Shown: piece by piece, positions 25,099 through 33,828 of the stretch
How the letters are laid out: each line of letters begins with the position of its first letter
Numbering within the stretch: the first letter of the stretch is position 1
DNA from: Acidobacteriota bacterium
GTDB taxonomy: Bacteria > Acidobacteriota > Terriglobia > Bryobacterales > Bryobacteraceae
Reading direction: 5' to 3'
DNA: 64,000 nt
Assembly: GCA_018268935.1 (NCBI GenBank)
Contig: JAFDVS010000068.1
Location: 29,048-93,047, forward strand
The notes under the pieces: generated by a model
Told to the model about the DNA's origin: nothing
What the model saw: only the letters and a program-made list of their open reading frames with translations
Databases searched by the model: none
Made by a program: the position numbers and the translations under genes

Positions 25099-26856
25099 TC
25101 AAATCACTTTCATCACAATAATGCTCTGATCGTCACTAATCGGCAGCTTTCCGGCATAGGCGTCCAATTCCTTGAAATACGCCCCGACAATCTCCGCCGC
25201 CGGCCGGTCCCGATGCTTCTTCAACAACCGCGCAATCCGCCGCACGCCAAACTCTTCGTCCGGGTTCTTCTCCCCCTGTTGATCCTGCACCCCATCGCTG
25301 TACAGCAGAACCACATCCCCCGGCTCGGCCTGAAATTCCAGCTCATCATACGGCCGGTCTTCCAGCAGCCCCACGGGAATGCCTTCCACCTTCGGATACA
25401 GAATCTTGTCCCCCCGCGAAACCATCGGCGGCGAATTGCCCGCATTCGTCATCCGGAACGTCTTCCGCTTCGAATTCCACTGCATCAGCAGAAGCGTGAC
25501 GTACTTCGTCTCCACCTTGCGCTCCATCACCGCTTCGTTCAGCATGCCCATCAATTCCGCCGGATTCTTCTTGCTCGAAGCAAGGCTCCGCAACAGGCCG
25601 CTGATCAGCGCTCCATACAATGCCGCCGCCGCGCTCTTTCCGCTCGAATCCCCAAAGCAAATCAACGCGCAGTTCTCTTCGCAATCGAAGAAATCGTAGA
25701 TATCCCCCGTAATCTCCCGCGCCGGCCGCGCCCCCAGCGCCACTTCCAGCCCTGCAATCTCCGGAGCTTCCCTCGGCTGCAACACCTTCTGCAACTTGCG
25801 CGCCGCCCGCAGATCCTGCTCCATCCGCTTCTCACGCGCGGCGATCTGCTCATACAAACTCGCGTTCTCAATCGAGATCGCAATCTGCGGAGCCAGCAGC
25901 GACAACATCCGCACATGGTCATCCGTGAAGAATCCCAGCCGCTCGCTCTCCAGATCCAGCACCCCGATCACCTTGTCCTGATAAATCAACGGCACGGCCA
26001 CTTCCGACTGTATGTCCGGATGCGAAGCGATATACCGCGGATCGGTGAGCGTATCGTTCACCTTCACCGGCTCGCGAGCCTCCACCGCCGCCCCCGTAAT
26101 CCCATTGCCCAGCGGGATATTGTCGATCTCCACGCGTTGGTCATAACGCATGCTGAAGCGGTTCCGCAGCACCTTCTGCTGCTCGTCCACCAGCAGGATG
26201 TTGAACGCATCGAAGTTCACCATCTTGCGCATCGTCTCCGCAATCCGGCGCAGCAATTCATCCACCGCCAGAATCGACGACAGTTCCTGCGACACCCGGC
26301 TCAGCGTCCGCATCATCCGGTTCTGCCGCTGCACCTTGCCATACAGCATCGCGTTGTCGATTGCCGACGCCACCCGCGAAGCAATCAATTGCAGCAGCGC
26401 CCGGTCATGTTCGTTGTATGCGTTGAGCTTCGTCGCCTGCACATCGATCACGCCCACCAGCTTGCCGCGCGCCGTCATCGGCACCGCCAGTTCGCTCCGC
26501 ACCGCATCCAGCGCGCTGAGATAACGCGGGTCGTTCCGCACATCCCCCGAAAGCACTGGCTGCCTTGTCTCCGCTGCAATACCGGTCAACCCCTCGCCCA
26601 GCGACACCACCAGGTTCCGCACCACTTCCTGCCGGTGCCCGATCGCGTGCCGGATGCGCATCCCCTTGATTCGCTCGCTGTAAAGCAGAATCGCGAACAA
26701 ATCCGTCGGCACCACCTGCTTCACAAACTCAGTGACGTTGTTCAGCAGTTGATCGAGATCCAGCGTCTCGCTGGTGACAGAGGAAACTTCCAGCAGAAAG
26801 TCCAGCAGTTCCGCCCGCTCGCGAAACTGCACTCGCGATCCTCCCGGCTTAGGCAT
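25099..26856 (-). CDS. GAF-GAF-PP2C (SpoIIE/RsbU-type) serine phosphatase
   Basis: 585 aa. Two GAF domains (about residues 10-165 and 185-335, with VPMTARGKLVGVIDVQ and VPLIYQDKVIGVLDLE) are joined by a coiled coil. A second coiled coil (RMEQDLRAARKLQKVLQP) leads into a PP2C domain at 360-583. Metal-binding acids are seen in REITGDIYDFF, ICFGDSSGKS, LLYSDGVQD and ISDDQSIIV. It should dephosphorylate an anti-sigma-antagonist (STAS) in a partner-switching stress circuit. No kinase or STAS partner is nearby. It overlaps deoC by 8 nt. Confidence 0.9.
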   Translation of the reverse strand: MPKPGGSRVQFRERAELLDFLLEVSSVTSETLDLDQLLNNVTEFVKQVVPTDLFAILLYSERIKGMRIRHAIGHRQEVVRNLVVSLGEGLTGIAAETRQPVLSGDVRNDPRYLSALDAVRSELAVPMTARGKLVGVIDVQATKLNAYNEHDRALLQLIASRVASAIDNAMLYGKVQRQNRMMRTLSRVSQELSSILAVDELLRRIAETMRKMVNFDAFNILLVDEQQKVLRNRFSMRYDQRVEIDNIPLGNGITGAAVEAREPVKVNDTLTDPRYIASHPDIQSEVAVPLIYQDKVIGVLDLESERLGFFTDDHVRMLSLLAPQIAISIENASLYEQIAAREKRMEQDLRAARKLQKVLQPREAPEIAGLEVALGARPAREITGDIYDFFDCEENCALICFGDSSGKSAAAALYGALISGLLRSLASSKKNPAELMGMLNEAVMERKVETKYVTLLLMQWNSKRKTFRMTNAGNSPPMVSRGDKILYPKVEGIPVGLLEDRPYDELEFQAEPGDVVLLYSDGVQDQQGEKNPDEEFGVRRIARLLKKHRDRPAAEIVGAYFKELDAYAGKLPISDDQSIIVMKVI

Positions 26857-27745
26857 TGCGTGCCGCGGCTTCCTGTACGATCTTCACACTCGCGCTCGCG
26901 CCAATCCTGCTCGCCCCGGCAGCCTTCATCGTTTCCAAATCGGCCAGCGTGCGAATGCCCCCACTCGCTTTCACGCCCACATCCGGACCCACCGTCGCAC
27001 GCATCAGCGCCACATCGTGCGCCGTCGCGCCGCTCTTGGCGAAACCCGTCGATGTCTTCACGAAATCCGCGCCGGCAATCTTACACAGCGAGCTCGCAAT
27101 CACCTTCTGGTTATCGTCCAGCAGCGCCGTCTCCAGAATCACCTTCAGAATCGCGCCCCCTTTGTGACAAGCCTCGGCCAGAGCCTGCACATCCATCCGC
27201 ACCGTATCGTAATCGCCCGATCGCAGCGCGCCCACGTTCAGCACCATGTCTACTTCCTGCGCCCCAGCTCGAATCGCATGCTCCGCCTCGGCCACCTTGA
27301 TCGCCGTCGGCGTCGCGCCCAGCGGAAAGCCCACCACCGTGCACACCAACACCGGAGAGCCCTTCAGTTCATGAGCCGCCAGCGGCACCCAATACGGATT
27401 CACACACACGCTGATAAACCCATGCTCGCGCGCCTCGCGGCACAGCTTCACAATATCCTCGCGCGTTGCGTCCGGCTTCAGAATCGTGTGGTCGATCAGC
27501 TTCGCCAGTTCCGCGTCGATTCGCGTCAACTTCTCCGAAGCCGAAATGCGGTCCGCTCCCGCGGCCACAATCTCCTTCGTCTTCTTCGAGCAAGTCTGCG
27601 CGCAGCGCTTCGTGCACCCGGGACACACCAGATCCGCGACATTCAGTCCTTCCGCGTTCGGCGCATGCCCGCCGCTCACCGGAATCCGCGCGAGGATCTC
27701 CTCCCCGATTTGCGCCACCAATCGATCTAGCTGTTGCGAGTCCAC
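26849..27745 (-). CDS. deoC: Deoxyribose-phosphate aldolase with Cys-rich N-terminal segment
   Basis: About 298 aa from the GTG at 27745, the best start that limits the overlap with the upstream gene to 19 nt. The aldolase domain (from about residue 75, LIDHTILKPDATREDI) is complete, with VCTVVGFPLGA, VDMVLNVGAL, the Schiff-base Lys in DFVKTSTGF, and GVKASGGIRT. It cleaves 2-deoxyribose 5-phosphate to acetaldehyde and glyceraldehyde 3-phosphate. Ahead of it is a segment that ordinary DeoC lacks, containing CPGCTKRCAQTC, a possible metal or Fe-S site. Its partner upstream is an atypical RpiB. Confidence 0.88.
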   Translation of the reverse strand: MDSQQLDRLVAQIGEEILARIPVSGGHAPNAEGLNVADLVCPGCTKRCAQTCSKKTKEIVAAGADRISASEKLTRIDAELAKLIDHTILKPDATREDIVKLCREAREHGFISVCVNPYWVPLAAHELKGSPVLVCTVVGFPLGATPTAIKVAEAEHAIRAGAQEVDMVLNVGALRSGDYDTVRMDVQALAEACHKGGAILKVILETALLDDNQKVIASSLCKIAGADFVKTSTGFAKSGATAHDVALMRATVGPDVGVKASGGIRTLADLETMKAAGASRIGASASVKIVQEAAARNA

Positions 27746-28353
27746 GCCGCGTATCTCTTCTCGATGCCGGTAATCTTCTCTACTCGAGCCGCATGCCGGC
27801 CGCCTCCATAGGGCGTCGCCAGCCACATCCGCAGCACTTCTTCGGCCTGCGTCACGGTCAACATGCGCCCGCCCAAAGTCAGTACATTGGCGTGGTTATG
27901 TTCGCGGCTGTTGCGAGCAGTAGCCTTATCGTAGCATAGGGCTGCGCGCACGCCCGGCACCTTGTTCGCCGCCATCGCCGACCCGATTCCTGCCCCATCC
28001 ACAATCACCCCGCACGCCGCTTTTCCTTCCGCCACCAGTTCCGCCACAGCCAGCGCGATGTCCGGATAATCGGCCGCTTTCGCCTCCTGTACGCCTACGT
28101 CACGCACCGCAAATCCCAGTTCCGCCAGCAGCGGCTTCAACGTTTCCTTCATTTCGAATCCGCCATGGTCCGACCCGATCGCCACCGTCCGCTCCGCCGG
28201 AGCCATTCCATCTAACTCGTGTTCCGGAACTTCCTGCAACGCCAGCCCTCGTTCCCGAATCAGGTCCCTTGCCGAGGGAGTTACAATGGTCCCGATTGCT
28301 ACCTTCACCACCCCCGTCAAAGGGACATCCGTTGCTGTTAGAACTTTACGCAT
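27727..28353 (-). CDS. RpiB/LacA-family sugar phosphate isomerase-like protein, N-terminally extended
   Basis: 208 aa from the ATG at 28353. The C-terminal 150 residues are RpiB-like: TVAIGSDHGGFEMKETL, AANKVPGVRAALCYD and HNHANVLTLGGRM. Two things differ from standard RpiB. First, about 55 residues precede the domain (MRKVLTATDVPLTGVVKVAI, then TIVTPSARDLIRERGLAL). Second, the active-site loop usually reading CGTGIG is DGAGIG, so the catalytic Cys is Asp. Isomerase activity is therefore uncertain. It overlaps deoC. The divergent NicO-family gene starts 38 bp away. Confidence 0.82.
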   Translation of the reverse strand: MRKVLTATDVPLTGVVKVAIGTIVTPSARDLIRERGLALQEVPEHELDGMAPAERTVAIGSDHGGFEMKETLKPLLAELGFAVRDVGVQEAKAADYPDIALAVAELVAEGKAACGVIVDGAGIGSAMAANKVPGVRAALCYDKATARNSREHNHANVLTLGGRMLTVTQAEEVLRMWLATPYGGGRHAARVEKITGIEKRYAAWTRNS

Positions 28354-28391
28354 ACATCCAGTCGAACGCGTGCCGCGTACTCTCCATTGTA

Positions 28392-29807
28392 ATGAACACC
28401 CGCCCCGCATTCCTCTTTTTGCTTGCGGTTTCTTTCCTCAGCGCCCATCCCATGGGCAATCGCTCCATTAGTCATTACGCCCGCCTCACCCCCTCCGATC
28501 GCGGCCTCTCCATCACTTACGCCCTCGACCTCGCCGAAATCCCCAGCTTCGAACTCCTCCGCGAATGGCAACTCGAACGCACCAGCCCGCGCGCTCAACT
28601 CGATGCCAAAGCCCTCCGCCAGGCCCGCGATTGGGTAGCGAATCTCCATCTCACCATCGACGGCCAACCTCTCCGTCCCACCGTCTACTCCGCCCAACTC
28701 CACATCTCCGACGGCGCGGACAGCAGGCCAGTCCTTCGCATTACCGCTAAAGCCTTCGCCCCAACCCAACCCGGTGCAATGCGCTACGAGGATCGGAACT
28801 ACCCCGGCCGCGCCGGCTGGAAAGAAATCGTCATCGATGGCGACGGCCGCCCCGCGCGCGACATCAGCCACGCCCTCACCGCCTACCCCGAAGATCCCAC
28901 CCTCGCGCCGCCCCTCGACACCACCGCTCAATTCGCCTGGCGCCCGGCCCCCAAAACAGAAGCGCCCCGTATTGTTCTGGCCCAGAATTCTCCTCCCCCG
29001 CCCGGCGCCCTCCAGCGTGGCGACACCCTCTCCCAACTCCTCGGCAAACAGGAACTCGGCATCTCCGCCATGCTCCTCGCAATCGCTCTCGCCTTCGGCT
29101 TTGGAGCCATGCACGCCATGTCCCCCGGCCACGGCAAAACCATCGTCGCCGCCTATCTGGTCGGCTCCCGAGGCACCTTCAAACACGCCCTCTTCCTCGG
29201 CGCCATGGTCACCTTCACCCATACCGTCAGCGTCTTCCTCCTCGGCCTTGGCACACTATTCCTCTCCCGCTACATCGTCCCCGACAAGATCTATCCCATC
29301 CTCAGCGCGCTCTCCGGAGCCATGATCGTCGCCATCGGAGCCATGCTCTTCTACAAGCGTCTTCACATCCTCGCCGCTCACTCCCACTCCGATCACCACC
29401 ACGTCATCGGCCATCATCACCACGATCACGATCATGACCATGGCCCCGGCGGCCACACCCATGTACCCGAAGGCGAAGTCACGTTCTCCAGCCTCACCGG
29501 ACTCGCCGTCAGCGGCGGTCTTGTCCCCTGTCCCTCCGCCCTGGTCCTCCTCCTCAGCGCCATCGCCCTCGGCCGCATCGGTTTCGGACTCGCCCTGCTC
29601 ACCAGCTTCAGCCTCGGCCTCGCCCTCGTCCTCATCACTATCGGAGGCATCGTCCTCTACGCGAAAAACCTCCTCCCCTCGACCCCTAAAGTCACCACCA
29701 GCCCGCTCTTCCGCATGCTCCCCGTATTCTCCGCCGCCGCCATCACCATCATCGGCCTCATCATGACCGCCGCCGCCCTAGGCTGGATCAAACTCAACGT
29801 GTCATAG
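28392..29807 (+). CDS. NicO/RcnA-family nickel-cobalt transporter with periplasmic N-domain
   Basis: 471 aa from the ATG at 28392, which opens a signal peptide (MNTRPAFLFLLAVSFLSAHP). Residues 20-215 form a soluble extracytoplasmic domain. The transporter follows with six or so helices and the family motifs HAMSPGHGKTIVAAYLVG and SGGLVPCPSALVLLLSA. Between helices is a His/Asp-rich loop (HSHSDHHHVIGHHHHDHDHD), typical of metal binding. RcnA-like members export Ni and Co; others insert metal-linked factors. Direction cannot be told from sequence. Confidence 0.87.
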   Translation: MNTRPAFLFLLAVSFLSAHPMGNRSISHYARLTPSDRGLSITYALDLAEIPSFELLREWQLERTSPRAQLDAKALRQARDWVANLHLTIDGQPLRPTVYSAQLHISDGADSRPVLRITAKAFAPTQPGAMRYEDRNYPGRAGWKEIVIDGDGRPARDISHALTAYPEDPTLAPPLDTTAQFAWRPAPKTEAPRIVLAQNSPPPPGALQRGDTLSQLLGKQELGISAMLLAIALAFGFGAMHAMSPGHGKTIVAAYLVGSRGTFKHALFLGAMVTFTHTVSVFLLGLGTLFLSRYIVPDKIYPILSALSGAMIVAIGAMLFYKRLHILAAHSHSDHHHVIGHHHHDHDHDHGPGGHTHVPEGEVTFSSLTGLAVSGGLVPCPSALVLLLSAIALGRIGFGLALLTSFSLGLALVLITIGGIVLYAKNLLPSTPKVTTSPLFRMLPVFSAAAITIIGLIMTAAALGWIKLNVS

Positions 29808-29817
29808 CCCTTCAGAT

Positions 29818-29839
29818 CCGCGCGCGTCAGCAAGCGGTC
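29818..29839 (+). repeat. 22 nt GC-rich hairpin repeat, copy A
   Basis: Carries the core GCGCGTCAGCAAGCGG also present at 29858 and 42431. The outer CCGC/GCGG arms can pair around a TCAG-containing loop. It lies 10 nt after the NicO-family stop codon and is exactly 40 bp from copy B. Confidence 0.75.
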
Positions 29840-29857
29840 AACCACCCCCCTACAGAG

Positions 29858-29879
29858 CCGCGCGCGTCAGCAAGCGGTC
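29858..29879 (+). repeat. 22 nt GC-rich hairpin repeat, copy B
   Basis: Identical over 22 nt to copy A at 29818 and copy C at 42431. It lies 20 nt upstream of the tsaD start, so copies A and B fill the gap between the NicO-family gene and tsaD. Confidence 0.75.
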
Positions 29880-29898
29880 CGCGGCTAACATAAAAGGA

Positions 29899-30971
29899 AT
29901 GCCCCGCATCCTCGGCATCGAATCCTCTTGTGACGAAACCGCCGCCGCCGTCGTCGAAGACGGGCGCACCGTCCTCTCCAGCATCGTCAGCTCCCAATTC
30001 GATGTCCACGGCAAATACGGCGGAGTAGTCCCCGAACTCGCCTCCCGCGAGCATCTCCGCGCCATCACCCCCGTAGTCCGCCAGGCCATGGAACAGGCTC
30101 GCTGCACCTATCAGGACCTCGACGCCATCGCCGTCACCCAAGGCCCCGGCCTCGTCGGCTCCCTCCTCGTCGGTATGACCTACGGCAAAGCCATCTGTTT
30201 CTCGCGCCAACTCCCCTCATCGGAGTCAATCACATCGAAGGCCACATCCACGCCGTCGCCATAGAAGCCGAAGGCCGCCTCGAATTCCCTGCGCTCGCCC
30301 TCGTCGTCAGTGGCGGCCACACGCATCTGTTCGAAATCAGGGAAGGCTTCTCCTACCGCCTCCTCGGTAAAACCCGCGACGACGCCGCCGGTGAAGCCTA
30401 CGACAAAGTCGGCAAACTCCTCGGGTTCAGCTACCCGGGCGGTCCCATCCTCGATGCACTCGCGCCCTATGGCAACCCCAAAGCCGTCCGCTTCACTCTC
30501 GCCAAAATGAAAGGCAACGCCCTCGACTTCAGCTTCAGCGGCCTCAAAACCGCCGTCCTCCGATGGGTCGAATCCCACCCCATGGAAGCCGAAATCGCCC
30601 GCCGCAAAGCCTACACCCAAACCAACCCGCGCCCCTCCACCGCCGAGTGGCTCGAACTCACCCCGCAGCCCACACGCGACCTGATCGCTTCCTTCCAGCG
30701 CACCGTCATCGAAGAACTACTCACGCGCTCTGAAGCCGCCGCCGAACAGATGGCCGCCCGCAGTTGGGTCGTCTCCGGCGGTGTCGCCTGCAACGCCGGA
30801 CTGCGCGACGCCGCCCGCAGCGCCCGCCTCCCGTACCCCGTCTTCTTCCCTACGCCCGCGCTCTCCACCGACAACGCGGCCATGATCGCCGCCGCCGCCT
30901 TCCCCAAATTCCACCGCCGCGACTTCTCTAGCTTCTCCCTCAAAGCCCAGGCCGGACTCACCCTCGCCTGA
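29899..30971 (+). pseudogene. tsaD: tsaD (tRNA N6-threonylcarbamoyladenosine transferase), interrupted by a one-base frameshift
   Basis: Two frames together give a complete TsaD. The first (29899 to about 30215) has ILGIESSCDETAAAVVEDG and ends GKAICFSRQLP. The second continues from about 30216 with LIGVNHIEGHIHAVAIEAEG, metal His residues included, then SGGHTHLFE, KTRDDAAGEAYDKVGK, SFSGLKTAVLRW and VVSGGVACNAGLR, ending at 30971. The break is at the C run 30213-30216; one extra C would restore CAA CTC CCC CTC ATC. TsaD makes the universal t6A37 tRNA modification and is normally essential, so a sequencing error is the simplest explanation. Confidence 0.85.
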
Positions 30972-30981
30972 TTGCGTTACC

Positions 30982-32988
30982 ATGGCGCTTATGCTTCTTC
31001 GCTGTGCCGCGTTAGCCCTTGCCGCAACGTGCCTCGCCTCCGCTGCCGTCACCCGCATCGAAGTCATTGACCGCGGCGATGTCCCCGGCTACAACTACGA
31101 ACGCATCGCCGCCAAGGCCTACTTCGCCCTCGATCCGCAAAACCCATCCAACCGCATCATCCGCGACATCGACTACGCCCCCAAAAACAGCGCCGGCCAG
31201 GTCGAGTTCTCCGCCGACCTCTTCGTTCTCAAACCCCGCAACCCCGCCGAAGGCAACGGCGCCATCCTTTTCGAAGTCAGCAATCGTGGCCGAAAAGGCC
31301 TGATCAACATGTTCAACCTCGGCGTCTCCACCTACGACCCGAAAGCCCCCGGTGACTTCGGCGACGGCTTCCTCATGCGCCGCGGCTTCACTCTCGTCTG
31401 GCTCGGCTGGCAAGCCGACGTGGCCAACGAAGCGGGCCTCATGCGCATGTTCGCCCCTTCCGCCAAGCGCCCCGGCAATCCCATCACCGGCACCGTCCGT
31501 TCCCAGTGGATCCCCGAAGCCAAAGAGACCGAGCACAACCTCGGCGACCGCACGCACATCCCCTATCCCGTCCGCCCCGGCGCCGACGACGCCCTCAAAC
31601 TCACCGTGCGCGATTCCTACGAGGCCGCCCCCCGCATCATTCCACGCGCCGAGTGGAAGCTAGCCCGCATGGTCTCCGGTGAACTCGTCCCTGACCGTGG
31701 CATCGTCTACTACTCCGCCGGCTTCACCCCCGGCAAAATCTACGAACTCGTCTACGAATCGCAAGACCCCACCATCGTCGGCCTCGGCCCCGCCGGCATC
31801 CGCGACATCATCAGCTTCCTCAAATACGAGAACGCCGGCATCATCCAACTCGGCGACCAGAGCCGCTTCCTCAAACGCGCCATCGGTGTCGGTACCTCGC
31901 AATCCGGCCGATTCCTCCGCACTTTCCTCTATTTCGGCTTTAATAAGGATGAAAAGAATCGAAAAGTATTCGACGGCGTCTGGGCTCACGTCGCCGGAGG
32001 CGGCCGCGGCAGCTTCAACCACCGCTTCGCCCAACCCTCCCGCGACGGCCACCCCTACATGAACATCCTCTATCCCACCGATATTTTCCCCTTCTCCGAC
32101 CAGCCGCAAACCGACCCCGACACCGGTCTCACCGACAGCATCCTCGCCCGCGCCGAACAGGACAACGTCGCCCCGAAAATCTTCTACACCAACAGTTCTT
32201 ACGAATACTGGGGCCGCTCCGCCTCGCTCATTCACACCTCCATCGACGGTAAATCCGACGGCGGCCTCTCATCCAACTCCCGAGCCTACCTCTTCAGCGG
32301 CACCCAGCACGGACCCGGCACTTTCCCCCCATCGAAAACCGTCACGGCCAATCCCGCCAATGCCAACGACTACCGCTACCTCATGCGAGCCCTCCTCATC
32401 AACATGCACAACTGGCTGAAGGACGGCACGGAGCCTCCCGCCTCGCAGATCCCGCAAGTGTCGAAGGGAACCCTCGTCGCCCACACCGCGCTCGCCTTCC
32501 CCAAACTCCAGAGCGTGACGCTCCCCAAGCGCATACAGCAAGCCTGGCGCGCCGACTTCGGCCCCGAGTTCCGCTCCCACGGCATCATCACCAACGACCC
32601 GCCCAAACTCGGCCGTCCCTTCGTCACCCTCGTTCCCCAAACCGACGCCGACGGCAACGAACTCGCCGGCATCCGCCTCCCCGAAATTCAGGTCCCGCTC
32701 GCTACCTACACCGGCTGGAACATGCGCGCCTCCCACATCGGCTCGCCTCAGGAAATGTACAGCATGGTCGGCTCTTTCTTCCCCCTCCCCGCCAACAAAG
32801 CCGCGCGCGCTGCCACTGGCGATCCGCGCCCCTCCATCGCCGAGCGCTACCCCAACAAGCAGGCCTACCTCCAAAAGATCGCCACCGCCGCCAGTCAACT
32901 CGAGAAGGATCGCTTCGTGCTTGCCGAAGACCTCTTCGCGCTCGAACAACGAGCCTCCAAACAATGGGACGCCCTCGCGGCCAAATAA
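30982..32988 (+). CDS. Exported alpha/beta hydrolase domain-containing protein
   Basis: 668 aa with a Sec signal peptide (LLRCAALALAATCLASAAV). It matches the large exported alpha/beta-hydrolase family common in Acidobacteria and Proteobacteria. After an N-terminal beta domain, the nucleophile elbow is GVGTSQSGRFLRTF (Ser in GTSQSGR, around residue 305), followed by HVAGGGRGSFNHRFAQPSR and a C-terminal cap with LFSGTQHGPG supplying a likely catalytic His. The substrate is unknown; an ester or similar bond is expected. mrp follows after 6 nt. Confidence 0.82.
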   Translation: MALMLLRCAALALAATCLASAAVTRIEVIDRGDVPGYNYERIAAKAYFALDPQNPSNRIIRDIDYAPKNSAGQVEFSADLFVLKPRNPAEGNGAILFEVSNRGRKGLINMFNLGVSTYDPKAPGDFGDGFLMRRGFTLVWLGWQADVANEAGLMRMFAPSAKRPGNPITGTVRSQWIPEAKETEHNLGDRTHIPYPVRPGADDALKLTVRDSYEAAPRIIPRAEWKLARMVSGELVPDRGIVYYSAGFTPGKIYELVYESQDPTIVGLGPAGIRDIISFLKYENAGIIQLGDQSRFLKRAIGVGTSQSGRFLRTFLYFGFNKDEKNRKVFDGVWAHVAGGGRGSFNHRFAQPSRDGHPYMNILYPTDIFPFSDQPQTDPDTGLTDSILARAEQDNVAPKIFYTNSSYEYWGRSASLIHTSIDGKSDGGLSSNSRAYLFSGTQHGPGTFPPSKTVTANPANANDYRYLMRALLINMHNWLKDGTEPPASQIPQVSKGTLVAHTALAFPKLQSVTLPKRIQQAWRADFGPEFRSHGIITNDPPKLGRPFVTLVPQTDADGNELAGIRLPEIQVPLATYTGWNMRASHIGSPQEMYSMVGSFFPLPANKAARAATGDPRPSIAERYPNKQAYLQKIATAASQLEKDRFVLAEDLFALEQRASKQWDALAAK

Positions 32989-32994
32989 AGAATT

Positions 32995-33828
32995 ATGTCT
33001 GTTCCTCCATCCATGGAAATGCCCAAAATCCCCATCGAGGGGGTGAAGTATCTGATTACCGTCGGCTCCGGCAAAGGCGGAGTCGGAAAAAGCACCGTTA
33101 GCGTCAATCTCGCCCTTGCCCTCAAGGCCCTCGGCCATCGCGTCGGCCTGCTCGACGCCGATGTCTACGGCCCCAACGTCCCCCGCATGATGGGCATCAA
33201 CGAGTCCCCTCGCGCTTCCGGGGAAAGCATCGCGCCCATTGAACAACACGGCGTCAAGCTCATGTCGATGGGCTTCCTGAGCCCCGGCGACCGCCCCATC
33301 ATCTGGCGTGGACCCATGCTCCACAGCCTCATGCAGCAGTTCATCCGCAACGTCGTCTGGGGTTCGCTCGACTACCTCATCATCGACCTCCCGCCCGGCA
33401 CCGGCGACGTCTCCCTTTCGCTTGCCCAAAGCACGCCCATCACCGGAGCCGTCGTCGTCACCACGCCTTCCGACGTCTCACTCGAAGACGCGCGCAAAGC
33501 CGTGCTCATGTTCCGTCAACTCCACGTGCCGCTTCTCGGTCTCGTCGAAAACATGAGCTACCTCATCGCTCCGCAGTCCGGGGAGCGCATCGATGTCTTC
33601 GGCGAAGGCGGCGGCAAACGCACCGCCGACCAGATGCAAATCCCTCTGTTAGGCGAACTCCCGCTCGTACCCGAAGTGCGCCGTGGTGGCGACTCCGGCC
33701 GTCCCGCCGCCCTTTCCGGCGAAACGGCCGATATCGCCAAACCCTTCTTCGAACTCGCCCGCACTGTCATCCGCCGCGTCGAACAAACCGCGGCCAACAA
33801 AGGCCCGACAATCGCTGTAGAGGATTAA
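32995..33828 (+). CDS. mrp: Mrp/NBP35-family P-loop ATPase lacking the CxxC pair
   Basis: 277 aa. The deviant Walker A is GKGGVGKST at residues 26-34, with LLDADVYGPNVPRMMG, IWRGPMLHSLMQQF and DLPPGTGDVSLSLAQ. Mrp/ApbC proteins carry Fe-S clusters on a dimer-bridging CPxC motif after ENMSY. Here that position reads APQS (192-195), so the cluster ligands are missing. The N-terminal DUF59 domain of many Mrp proteins is also absent. It may be a non-canonical carrier or have another role. The stop codon lies inside a perfect 24 bp palindrome. Confidence 0.88.
   Translation: MSVPPSMEMPKIPIEGVKYLITVGSGKGGVGKSTVSVNLALALKALGHRVGLLDADVYGPNVPRMMGINESPRASGESIAPIEQHGVKLMSMGFLSPGDRPIIWRGPMLHSLMQQFIRNVVWGSLDYLIIDLPPGTGDVSLSLAQSTPITGAVVVTTPSDVSLEDARKAVLMFRQLHVPLLGLVENMSYLIAPQSGERIDVFGEGGGKRTADQMQIPLLGELPLVPEVRRGGDSGRPAALSGETADIAKPFFELARTVIRRVEQTAANKGPTIAVED

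Noticed and set aside
25213..27300. Long 695-codon open frame on the plus strand
   Set aside because: Antisense to the GAF/PP2C gene and deoC, with Arg/His-rich low-complexity translation and no start context.
28338..28410. Longer start of the RpiB-like gene at 28410
   Set aside because: It would overlap the divergent start at 28392, and the ATG at 28353 begins the recognisable sequence.
29388..29465. His/Asp codon repeats as a possible DNA repeat
   Set aside because: These simply encode the metal-binding loop of the NicO-family transporter.
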